A stretch of DNA of 5,203 nt. It comes from Acidobacteriota bacterium. Lineage in GTDB: Bacteria; Acidobacteriota; UBA6911; RPQK01; JADFOI01. The notes below the pieces were generated by a model. The model saw only the letters and a list, made by a program, of their open reading frames with translations. It was not told where the DNA came from and did not search any database. The stretch covers positions 1-5,203 of the forward strand of contig JAPUKI010000020.1 of the NCBI GenBank assembly GCA_027295745.1, in the 5' to 3' direction. Both the position numbers and the translations under genes were made by a program. Below are positions 1-5,203 of this stretch, one piece after another; the stretch's first letter is position 1; the number at the start of each line of letters is the position of its first letter.

Positions 1-229
1 GGTGGTGCTGGTTTTTCCCTTCTCCGCCTTGTTGGGGGATGTCGATCTGGAGCACCGTGTTCGTAAGGATGAAATAATCCAGATGACAGAACAGCGGCGC
101 TTGTTCGGCCGCTGGTTCCTGTTCGACTTCCTGGATCAGGATGGTCAGAGTCATCGAGTAGAGCTTTGTCCCAAACGGTGGCGCCAATTCAAGGAAGCTC
201 TCGGCAATGTGGGAGTAAGTCAGGAGTAA
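1..229 (+). CDS. Unrecognised protein, C-terminal fragment (5' end outside window)
   Basis: An open frame runs in from the left edge and stops with TAA at 227-229, giving about 75 visible residues. The visible GTG codons near the edge could act as starts, but no upstream sequence is present to test for a ribosome site, so I treat the gene as truncated by the window. The visible part begins with a hydrophobic stretch (VLVFPFSALLG) and continues as a charged, aromatic-rich segment in which a strand-like run (LFGRWFLFDFLDQDG) is followed by an amphipathic, basic C-terminal helix (PKRWRQFKEAL). This resembles the last strands and closing helix of a small beta-sandwich domain of the bacterial PH-like kind, but that is only a fold impression. 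I do not recognise the family and assign no function. The gene converges on the oxidoreductase with only six bases between the two stop codons. Confidence 0.55.
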   Translation, partial: VVLVFPFSALLGDVDLEHRVRKDEIIQMTEQRRLFGRWFLFDFLDQDGQSHRVELCPKRWRQFKEALGNVGVSQE

Positions 230-235
230 CCTTGT

Positions 236-1228
236 CTAGTCGGGAGGTGCCAACCGGCCGACCAATTTTCCCATTGCCTGATTCGACTCCATGTACCGAT
301 GGGCCTCAGCTAGTTCATCCAGTTCGAAGACTCGATCAACCCTGACCCGAACTCGACCATCTTCAACTGCCCTCACGATCTTGTTGAGTGCCTCGGTGGC
401 GCCGGCCGCATCCACCGTGTCGCTCTTGAAGGTCGTGAGTCGCACCGTTGAGGGTATGGCTTCCATGGGCGCGAACTTCTCCAGGGTCCAGGCGTTTCCC
501 AAGATCCCCGTGTTGCACACGATGCCCCTGGGAGCTGCTGCCTGGAGAGAATCGAGCAACGTGGTGGTTCCTACAAGCTCCAGCACATGAGAAACTCCTT
601 CGGGTACCAGCGCCCGGACATCTGGAGCAATGGACCCCCTGTCGATCACCACGTGATCGGCGCCGTTCGCCTCCAGTGTAGAGCGCTTGCTCTCGCTCCG
701 AGTGGTGGTGATGACTCGGGCACCCAGGCTCTTCGCAAGAGTGCATGCAGCCATACCGACCGATGATGATCCGCCGCGGATGAAGAGGGTATCACCTTCG
801 CTGAGTTCTAAGGCGTCCACCAACGACCCCCAGGCAGTGAGGAAAGTTTCTGGGAGTGCGGCCAACGTTGCCCAGTCGAGAGTGCTATCGATGGGCATGA
901 CCTGAGACTCCGGTACCGCGGTGTATTCTGCGTAACTGCCGTCAAACGCCCTGCCCATGCCGCCCATGACAGCGGCTACCTTGCTCCCGGGCTGTAAGTC
1001 GGAGCCTGCTCCAGCCGACTCAACGATCCCGACGCACTCGATCCCCAGGATGCGAGGAAACTCAACTGCGGCCCCGGAGTGGCCCTGTCGAGTGAACATC
1101 TCGGAGCGGTTGAGGCCAAACGCCATTACCCGGATCAGAACCCAGCCGTCACGGATACCCGGCTTGGGCACGTCGCGCAGGGTTAAGACTTCGGGGGGAC
1201 CTGGCTCACTGACTACAATGGCTTTCAT
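236..1228 (-). CDS. Zinc-independent medium-chain dehydrogenase/reductase (quinone oxidoreductase-like)
   Basis: The 330-residue product has the two-domain layout and usual length of NADPH:quinone oxidoreductases in the MDR superfamily, which are cytosolic enzymes that reduce quinones or enones/enoyl compounds with NADPH. The N-terminal GroES-like catalytic domain (about 1-125) shows FGLNRSEMFTRQG (37-49) and the GIECVGIVESAG signature (62-73). The Rossmann domain (about 126-265) carries the nucleotide loop RGGSSSVG (151-158), followed by ARVITTTRS (170-178), with basic and hydroxyl residues that favour NADPH. NGADHVVI (188-195) and the C-terminal helix ending AHRYMESNQAMGKLVGRL (309-326) are also typical. 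The catalytic-zinc ligands and the four-cysteine structural zinc lobe of alcohol dehydrogenases are absent, so this is a zinc-less MDR. The substrate cannot be told. The start is ATG at 1228; no good Shine-Dalgarno precedes it, and a 24-codon ORF stops three bases upstream. The end is TAG at 238-236. It lies 94 bases downstream of the cupin gene on the same strand. Confidence 0.9.
   Translation of the reverse strand: MKAIVVSEPGPPEVLTLRDVPKPGIRDGWVLIRVMAFGLNRSEMFTRQGHSGAAVEFPRILGIECVGIVESAGAGSDLQPGSKVAAVMGGMGRAFDGSYAEYTAVPESQVMPIDSTLDWATLAALPETFLTAWGSLVDALELSEGDTLFIRGGSSSVGMAACTLAKSLGARVITTTRSESKRSTLEANGADHVVIDRGSIAPDVRALVPEGVSHVLELVGTTTLLDSLQAAAPRGIVCNTGILGNAWTLEKFAPMEAIPSTVRLTTFKSDTVDAAGATEALNKIVRAVEDGRVRVRVDRVFELDELAEAHRYMESNQAMGKLVGRLAPPD
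239..269 (+). terminator. Weak hairpin plus short T-run after the left-edge gene
   Basis: Ten bases after the + strand stop codon, GTCGG (239-243) pairs with CCGAC (258-262). An inner GGT/ACC pair (246-248 with 253-255) closes a four-base loop, and TTTT follows at 266-269. This arrangement is compatible with an intrinsic terminator for the left-edge gene. It lies inside the last codons of the convergent oxidoreductase gene. The stem has a 2x2 internal mismatch and the T-run is only four bases, so it may be chance. Confidence 0.25.
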
Positions 1229-1231
1229 TTT

Positions 1232-1306
1232 TCACGAATGGGAGTGGACTCTTATCATCACGCAGCCCTGACGACTGGTTTCTGCTTCAAAGTTTTTATC
1301 TGCCAT
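1232..1306 (-). CDS. Possible 24-codon leader ORF before the oxidoreductase
   Basis: In the 94-base gap between the cupin stop and the oxidoreductase start there is an ATG-initiated ORF of 24 codons (product begins MADKNFEAETSRQGCVMIRV). Its TGA at 1234-1232 is separated from the oxidoreductase ATG by only AAA. Because the oxidoreductase has no clear Shine-Dalgarno of its own, translation of this ORF could couple to it through termination and re-initiation. The ribosome site of the small ORF is itself poor (a GGCGGA stretch about ten bases upstream). An ORF this short is easily random, and no recognisable peptide motif is present. Confidence 0.2.
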   Translation of the reverse strand: MADKNFEAETSRQGCVMIRVHSHS

Positions 1307-1322
1307 AGGGCTGAATTCCGCC

Positions 1323-1982
1323 TCACGGACCAGGGGCATACCGGGGGTAGTAGCTACGATACCCGAGCAGCCGGGCAATAGGGCCAAGGACCCAGTAGAG
1401 GGCCCGCTGGAGCGCCACAGGGGGTCCCCCCAACCAGGAATCGTAGGCTGGGCTGAACCGGGACATTTGCAGAAGGGCGCGAGGGAGTACGCCATTCTCC
1501 GGTGCGGCATCGAAGAAGCCGTAGGCTTGTGAAAGAAAGATGCCGAACCGCTCGGGCAGCGCGTACTCCGGCGTGAGAGGGCCCAGAATAATTGCTTCCT
1601 CTTCGGTCGGGTTGAACGGCTTATGAACGACTCCCGGTGTGACCAGGAACTCCTCGCCGGCATGCAGGTGAACGACTTCGCCATCGACCAGGAGAGCCAC
1701 TGTTCCGCGTTGTACACGGAAACGCTCGGCAAAAGTTGTGTGTACGTGAGGAGGCGGACCTGGCGCATGCGGGTGAAGGGTTAGTTCCGACCAGATCAGA
1801 CCAGCTTCGTGCCCGATGATTCGCTGCGTGAAACCTTCGGATTCGCTGTGGAAGACCTGGCCAATCTTTGGAACGAACTCCAATCCAGCTTCGGGCTCAG
1901 GGAACACAACACGGTCCAACAAAGGCCCCACCACAACGAGAAGAACAAAGACGCTCGCCAAGCCCGATAACAAGTACCGCAA
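1323..1982 (-). CDS. Membrane-anchored cupin-domain protein
   Basis: I choose the TTG at 1982, giving 219 residues, because AGGAG lies five bases upstream (+ strand 1988-1992) and the protein then starts directly with its membrane helix. The frame stays open upstream to a TTG at 2090, but the 36 extra residues look unlike a protein N-terminus, and no ATG is available. Residues 2-22 form one hydrophobic segment (RYLLSGLASVFVLLVVVGPL), so it is an inner-membrane anchor or uncleaved signal with the rest probably outside the cytoplasm. Residues about 67-134 are a single cupin barrel. Motif 1 is complete (G-PPP-H79-V-H81-x4-E86-x6-G93). Motif 2 is near-complete (G109 through TPGVVH120-x3-N124), which would place a metal on H79, H81, E86 and H120. 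The C-terminal 80 residues are helical, with an amphipathic or membrane-associated run (about 193-208) ending in a Tyr-rich tail. Cupins include dioxygenases, isomerases and sensors; the reaction here cannot be assigned. Confidence 0.82.
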   Translation of the reverse strand: MRYLLSGLASVFVLLVVVGPLLDRVVFPEPEAGLEFVPKIGQVFHSESEGFTQRIIGHEAGLIWSELTLHPHAPGPPPHVHTTFAERFRVQRGTVALLVDGEVVHLHAGEEFLVTPGVVHKPFNPTEEEAIILGPLTPEYALPERFGIFLSQAYGFFDAAPENGVLPRALLQMSRFSPAYDSWLGGPPVALQRALYWVLGPIARLLGYRSYYPRYAPGP

Positions 1983-1987
1983 TATCT

Positions 1988-1992
1988 CTCCT
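1988..1992 (-). promoter_or_regulatory. Shine-Dalgarno deciding the TTG start of the cupin gene
   Basis: On the - strand the sequence reads AGGAG, then AGATA, then TTG. This near-consensus ribosome site sits at five-base spacing from the TTG at 1982. The alternative TTG at 2090 has only a weaker AAGG seven bases upstream, and the TTG at 2021 has no evident site. This favours the 219-residue product that begins at the membrane helix. Confidence 0.6.
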
Positions 1993-2120
1993 GAGGACGA
2001 TTCACGCCGCCCAACGGTCAAGCTGATCAGTTTAATATCCCAGTTGCCCGCATAAGACGCAAGTAGAAATCGGCGCAGAACGAGATGCAAACAGCAACCT
2101 TGGAAGAGAGGAGTCCGTAA

Positions 2121-2148
2121 AGAAGGGTGGAGGCAGGAGAGGTGCCTC
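2121..2148 (-). terminator. Hairpin with T-rich tail after the small membrane-protein gene
   Basis: GAGGCA and TGCCTC (2130-2135 and 2143-2148) form a perfect six-base stem around a seven-base loop. On the - strand it is followed by CACCCTTCT, about 50 bases past the stop codon at 2199. This could terminate transcription of the small membrane-protein gene, but the stem is short and the tail is not a clean T-run. The call is weak. Confidence 0.25.
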
Positions 2149-2198
2149 AGGCAAAGGATCTACCGAGAAGCACCTGACTCAGTCACGACATCACGAAC

Positions 2199-2588
2199 TC
2201 AGAGCACATCCCGGGTCTCAGAGCGGAAATGGAACACGTAGATGTAGCCGCCTGGAAACTCTCTGGTTCTCGTATAATCAACTACAATACCGATGTCCGG
2301 CTTGTCTTGGAGCCTGTGGATGAGGACGTTCTCCGCTCGAATACTGAATTGTCTGGCCTGACCCAACTCGACCACTTGCTGGACAATGGTTTGATTGTCC
2401 TGTTGACTGATCCCCTGGCGACTGACCAGATCCAGCAGACCCTCCTGAAAGGTTCCCCGTGCCGCGTAAACCGGGACAATGATATAACCCAGGTAACCCA
2501 GAATGGCGAACAGCATAAACATCACTATGAAGTTGGAAGTAGCCTCCCGGCGCTTCTTCCGTTTTAGGGCGACTAAAGCATGGACCAT
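2199..2588 (-). CDS. Small single-pass membrane protein, DUF4845-like architecture
   Basis: The product has 129 residues. It opens with a basic cytoplasmic head (KRKKRRE at 9-15), followed by one hydrophobic helix at about 19-40 (FIVMFMLFAILGYLGYIIVP). By the positive-inside rule the remaining 90 residues face outward. The soluble part has a helical stretch with a Gln-rich run (about 46-78), then a strand-rich end containing IGIVVDYTRTREFPGGYIYVF (99-119). The order of basic head, one helix ending in VP, helical segment, and then a beta hairpin of the form 'V-DY...' closing on an FHF/R strand resembles DUF4845 family proteins. I make that match from memory of the architecture, not from a search. 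No catalytic motif is visible and the function is unknown. The ATG at 2588 is supported by AAGG eight bases upstream, part of a longer AAGGAAAGG tract. It begins 77 bases after comEC on the same strand, with a possible terminator between them. Confidence 0.75.
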   Translation of the reverse strand: MVHALVALKRKKRREATSNFIVMFMLFAILGYLGYIIVPVYAARGTFQEGLLDLVSRQGISQQDNQTIVQQVVELGQARQFSIRAENVLIHRLQDKPDIGIVVDYTRTREFPGGYIYVFHFRSETRDVL

Positions 2589-2643
2589 TTTTTGTACCTT
2601 TCCTTGAGAAGTGATTACTTGTTTATGATTCTGACTCCATCGG

Positions 2644-2671
2644 AAAAATCAGACAGTGATACTCATCACTG
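2644..2671 (-). terminator. Hairpin with T-run overlapping the comEC stop codon
   Basis: On the - strand CAGTGAT, GAGT and ATCACTG form a perfect seven-base stem with a four-base loop (2654-2671). After five further bases a run of five T follows (2648-2644). The left arm of the stem contains the last sense codon and the TGA stop of comEC. The arrangement fits a weak intrinsic terminator ending the comEC transcript. The stem is AT-rich and the T-run does not abut it, so read-through into the next gene is likely. Alternatively, the symmetric sequence could be an operator for the downstream gene. Confidence 0.4.
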
Positions 2672-5053
2672 ACCGGCGGTCAGCTCTGTCAGCTCGACTT
2701 CTCGAAACCTCTCCTCTTGCATGGAGTAATGGAACACCTGCCACTGAAAACCGTCTGTCTCAATTCTGAGAGTTCCCCACTGTGGGGTTGCCATCACTGG
2801 TACGCCAGCTTCCCGGAAGCGTCTGAGAGTCTCACTCGATGGGTGTCCAAAGAGGTTCTTTCGTCCCGCTGAGATGATAGCCAGGCGGGGTTGAGTTCTC
2901 TCCAACAATTGCCGTGAGTTGCTGGTTCGAGCTCCGTGGTGGGCGGCCTTCAAGACGGTCACTGGTCCCAGTTTAGAGGCCATATATTGCTCAGCGGCCT
3001 GTTCGATGTCTCCCGTGAACAGCATCTTAAAATCCTTGTACTGCAGCTGTACCACCAGGGAGTTGTCGTTCGTATCCCAATGGTTCCCCATAGGACCTAG
3101 GCCCTGGGGATGTAGCACCAGGTGCTCGACCCCTGCAATGGAAAAACTGTCTCCCTCCTGAAGCTGGCGCCGAGGTGGCCCGTCTTGTCTCGTGGGAAAG
3201 TCGTGGAAGAACAGGCGGCCGACCGGGAAGGCTTGCCGGATGAAGTCGTACCCTTGAATGTGGTCGGAGTGGGGATGGGTGAGCAGCACATAGTTCAACC
3301 TCAGCGATTTTTCCTGCCATAGGTAGCGGGAGACCAGGCGTTCTCCTACAAACTGGTTGCTCTCTTCAGGGGAATAGAACAAGCCTCCCGTGTCGATCAG
3401 TGCGTCCATACCGTTGGGGTACCGAATATGAATACTCTCTCCCTGACCCACGTCAAGCATGGTGACAGAAAGCTTCCCCTGGGGGTGGGATGCCGGTTGT
3501 TGAAGCATCAGCCAGAGCCAGACAGGAGTGATCAAGGCCACCACCTTGGTTTTTCCTGGAAGCAAATAGTAAGCGGATAGGAATAGCAGAAAGTAGATCA
3601 TGATCTCAGAAGGCTCAGGCTGCCGCAGATAGGTGACCCAGCTCATGTGTTCCAGGCTCGTCATCAGGTGGAGAATGCCCTCGGCATAGCCGCCCAGCAG
3701 CTGAGCAAGAATGGGACCTGTAGGCAGCCAAAAGGTCAGGAAGAGTACCAGGCAGGCGGGAACCAAAAGCGTGAAAAATGGAACCAAAACAAGGTTGGCA
3801 AACCATTGCGTCCAGACCCAACGATTGGTGTAGTAAAGGCTTACCGGGAGTGTCAGGAGCTGGATGAAACAGCTGCACAGGATCAGGCTGAGGAGGTAAC
3901 CTAAAACCCTCCCCGAAGGACACAAAAAGAAAACGCTCAATTGTCGGGGCCAGAAATGGAACTTTTCTTCGAGAAAAAAGCGAACGCTGCGGCGCAGCCT
4001 CGCAGAGTCGGCTCGATCAACCGAGAGCCGCTGTGTAAATGCATCTTGAAAACCCCCGGAAAGGCTTTGAACTTGAAGCTGATAGGGGAGTACAAACAGT
4101 CCTATGGTGGCAAGACACAGGTAGGAAAACTGAAAGCCCGAAGAAAAAAGAGCAGCTGGAGACACTGCCAGCATGAGCAAGGCTGAGATGCCCAAGGCGT
4201 TGAGAAACTGCCGGGACAGACCGAAGCCCAGAAGCAGATAGAAAAGGGTCATCATGATCCCGGCTCGCACGGCCGGAAGGCCAGCTCCAACCAGGATCAC
4301 GTAAGTCCATAATCCTGCCACAGTGAGCATTCGCCCAGGCAGTCCCCAGCGACGAAAGCACCAATGGAGGAAAAGGACGATGATCGACACGTGGAATCCA
4401 GAGACGACAAAGAGATGATAAATTCCTAGTGTTTTAAGTAGGTTAAAATCTTTCTCTTCAAGTATTTTATTCTGTCCTAGGAAGACGCTGAGAACCAATT
4501 TCAGTTGGTTGGTGTTGAAGGATTTCTGAACAAAATTGTGAAAGCTTTGAGCATATCCAAAAAGGGGACGCAACAGGCGTCCCCTTGGATGGAAACCTTT
4601 TCGCTCCACCTGCCGTGGCGATTTCAGGCGGACCCGGTGGAGGATTCCCCGGGTCCAGAGTGCCTGGCGGAAGTCAGCCACCCCCGGGATCGCATAGTAA
4701 GGAGGCTCTTCCAGAAAGCTGTTGAGGCTGAGAATCTCACCGTAACCGAGAGGGGGATTAAAATAGGTTTCAGGGTCCGGATTTGAGGAGGAGATATAGA
4801 CCGCCAGGCGCCCAGGATAAGAGATGAGTTCACCGTGTTGTTTGACCTGGAGGGGCTGAAGCTCCAGGTAAATGTGATCATCCAGGACTTGAGGCGGTTG
4901 GGAGATCCAGCCTTCGACCTCCGTCAGCCGATCGTCTTCGAGTCGAACTTGAGGCCGAGTGACTTCGTAGCAACCTCCCAGGATGGTACTCGCCACTGCC
5001 GCCAGAACGAAACAGGGATTAAAAAGGCAGAAGGTCTTCAAGCGGTGAAGCAT
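2666..5053 (-). CDS. comEC: ComEC/Rec2-family DNA-uptake channel protein
   Basis: At 795 residues this has the full three-part ComEC layout. ComEC is the inner-membrane channel that passes single-stranded DNA into the cytoplasm during natural transformation. Residues about 40-146 are the N-terminal OB-like DUF4131 region, ending in the conserved stretch PGVADFRQALWTRGI (123-137). Residues about 184-515 are the Competence domain, with HLFVVSGFHVS (213-223), GAGLPAVRAGIMM (256-268) and roughly ten membrane helices, broken by a soluble basic linker at about 326-380. Residues about 527-775 are a metallo-beta-lactamase domain: LDVGQGES (533-540), the complete metal motif HPHSDH (593-598), NDNSLVV (662-668), FTGD (679-682), KAAHHGARTS (702-711) and GHPS (736-739). 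All expected metal residues are present, so a nuclease role is plausible. The ATG at 5053 is the earliest possible start because an in-frame TGA lies at 5074-5072; a GAGG sits 11 bases upstream. Only one hydrophobic helix (about 8-27) precedes the OB region. No comEA or comF is in view. Confidence 0.95.
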   Translation of the reverse strand: MLHRLKTFCLFNPCFVLAAVASTILGGCYEVTRPQVRLEDDRLTEVEGWISQPPQVLDDHIYLELQPLQVKQHGELISYPGRLAVYISSSNPDPETYFNPPLGYGEILSLNSFLEEPPYYAIPGVADFRQALWTRGILHRVRLKSPRQVERKGFHPRGRLLRPLFGYAQSFHNFVQKSFNTNQLKLVLSVFLGQNKILEEKDFNLLKTLGIYHLFVVSGFHVSIIVLFLHWCFRRWGLPGRMLTVAGLWTYVILVGAGLPAVRAGIMMTLFYLLLGFGLSRQFLNALGISALLMLAVSPAALFSSGFQFSYLCLATIGLFVLPYQLQVQSLSGGFQDAFTQRLSVDRADSARLRRSVRFFLEEKFHFWPRQLSVFFLCPSGRVLGYLLSLILCSCFIQLLTLPVSLYYTNRWVWTQWFANLVLVPFFTLLVPACLVLFLTFWLPTGPILAQLLGGYAEGILHLMTSLEHMSWVTYLRQPEPSEIMIYFLLFLSAYYLLPGKTKVVALITPVWLWLMLQQPASHPQGKLSVTMLDVGQGESIHIRYPNGMDALIDTGGLFYSPEESNQFVGERLVSRYLWQEKSLRLNYVLLTHPHSDHIQGYDFIRQAFPVGRLFFHDFPTRQDGPPRRQLQEGDSFSIAGVEHLVLHPQGLGPMGNHWDTNDNSLVVQLQYKDFKMLFTGDIEQAAEQYMASKLGPVTVLKAAHHGARTSNSRQLLERTQPRLAIISAGRKNLFGHPSSETLRRFREAGVPVMATPQWGTLRIETDGFQWQVFHYSMQEERFREVELTELTAGQ

Positions 5054-5203
5054 GTCTTTAGATCCCTCATCTCACAGCTCACGGATCCATACCTCAGGAC
5101 TCACTGGCTACAACGCTGCAACACGAGAAAGTACGAAGAATTCTTTCGGAGTTAGGAACTGGGCTAAGAGACTCTCATCCGTTTGGGTAGAGGGCAGACG
5201 GCT
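5054..5203. other. Upstream region of comEC, no recognised gene
   Basis: These 150 bases hold the leader of comEC with a weak GAGG ribosome site and an in-frame TGA at 5074-5072. I see no strong sigma-70 promoter; TTGTAG and TATGGA with 16-base spacing on the - strand is the best pair and matches poorly. No inverted repeat or terminator stands out, and no + strand gene is recognisable. Confidence 0.4.
5108..5203 (-). CDS. Possible C-terminal end of another gene, cut by the window
   Basis: On the - strand one frame is open from the right edge for 31 codons to a TAG at 5110-5108. The visible residues (including SLLAQFLTPKEFFVLSRVAA) have a plausible protein-like composition. A run of 31 open codons is not unusual by chance and there is no start codon in view, so this is only a hint. 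If real, it would lie 54 bases upstream of comEC on the same strand. Confidence 0.2.
   Translation of the reverse strand, partial: SRLPSTQTDESLLAQFLTPKEFFVLSRVAAL

Larger units (their letters stand above)
1983..2198. other. Intergenic region upstream of the cupin gene
   Basis: These 216 bases separate the small membrane-protein gene from the chosen cupin start. They contain the strong Shine-Dalgarno for the cupin and a hairpin at 2130-2148. There is also a weak promoter-like pair on the - strand (TTGCGT at 2062-2057 and GATATT at 2039-2034, 17-base spacing), which would start transcription about 45 bases before the TTG at 1982. The -35 element matches the consensus at only three positions. 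The frame of the cupin is open through 2090, so part of this stretch would be coding if the TTG at 2090 were used instead. I see no RNA gene or second ORF with a recognisable product. Confidence 0.4.

Noticed and set aside
363..746. A 127-codon - strand open frame and + strand frames (291-590, 448-681, 687-905, 957-1271) over the oxidoreductase
   Set aside because: They overlap an intact MDR gene with all expected motifs. Their translations are low-complexity His/Arg/Ser-rich or featureless.
1232..1768. A 178-codon open frame on the - strand overlapping the cupin gene
   Set aside because: It lies in another frame over a well-supported cupin domain. The translation is rich in Ser, Arg, Pro and Cys with no domain pattern. 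Only its last 24 codons, outside the cupin, are kept as a possible leader ORF.
2175..2198. Short palindrome CTGACTCAG just downstream of the small membrane-protein stop
   Set aside because: The half-sites are only four bases and there is no T-run or repeated copy, so chance is sufficient.
3615..3923. Roughly 100-codon open frames on both strands inside comEC (also around 3027-3320, 4017-4364 and 4505-4786)
   Set aside because: All are out-of-frame readings of an intact 795-codon gene whose frame shows conserved motifs from end to end. None has a recognisable product or a ribosome site.
2666..5053. A new DNA-defence or nuclease system built on the metallo-beta-lactamase fold
   Set aside because: The lactamase domain is fused to the OB-like and Competence membrane domains in the standard ComEC order with standard motifs, and no defence-type partner gene is adjacent.
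4835..5155. A 106-codon + strand open frame running from the comEC start into the upstream region
   Set aside because: Most of it is antisense to the comEC N-terminus. The translation shows no family pattern, and the 100 bases outside comEC do not strengthen it.

Overview
The window looks like ordinary bacterial chromosome of moderate GC content. It carries bacterial gene families, purine-rich ribosome sites before some genes, a TTG start that appears usable, and short to moderate intergenic gaps. No RNA gene, CRISPR array, transposon, integrase or phage gene is visible. The host cannot be named firmly. The late-branching form of ComEC (long soluble linker with an Arg-rich stretch, metallo-beta-lactamase tail) and its loosely packed, non-operonic neighbours suggest an environmental lineage such as Acidobacteriota, but this is a weak inference.

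Layout from left to right. The left edge holds the 3' end of an unrecognised gene on the + strand (to 229). It meets, tail to tail with a 6-base gap, a zinc-less medium-chain dehydrogenase/quinone oxidoreductase on the - strand (236-1228). Everything else identifiable is also on the - strand. Transcription therefore runs right to left: comEC (2666-5053), then a small single-pass membrane protein resembling DUF4845 proteins (2199-2588), then a membrane-anchored cupin (best start at 1982, end 1323), then the oxidoreductase. The gaps are 77, 216 and 94 bases, and a hairpin followed by a T-tract overlaps the comEC stop codon. These look like several short transcription units rather than one tight operon. 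The right edge (5054-5203) holds no recognised gene, only a short open stretch that could be the tail of another - strand gene.

Functionally, ComEC is the inner-membrane channel for uptake of single-stranded DNA in natural transformation. No other competence gene is in view. The small membrane protein next to it has no known link to DNA uptake. The cupin and the oxidoreductase look like accessory metabolic or redox functions. Their adjacency may be incidental. I found no convincing new system. The most useful second looks are the reduced N-terminus of ComEC, the start-site correction for the cupin, the hairpin at the comEC stop, and a 24-codon ORF ending three bases before the oxidoreductase start.
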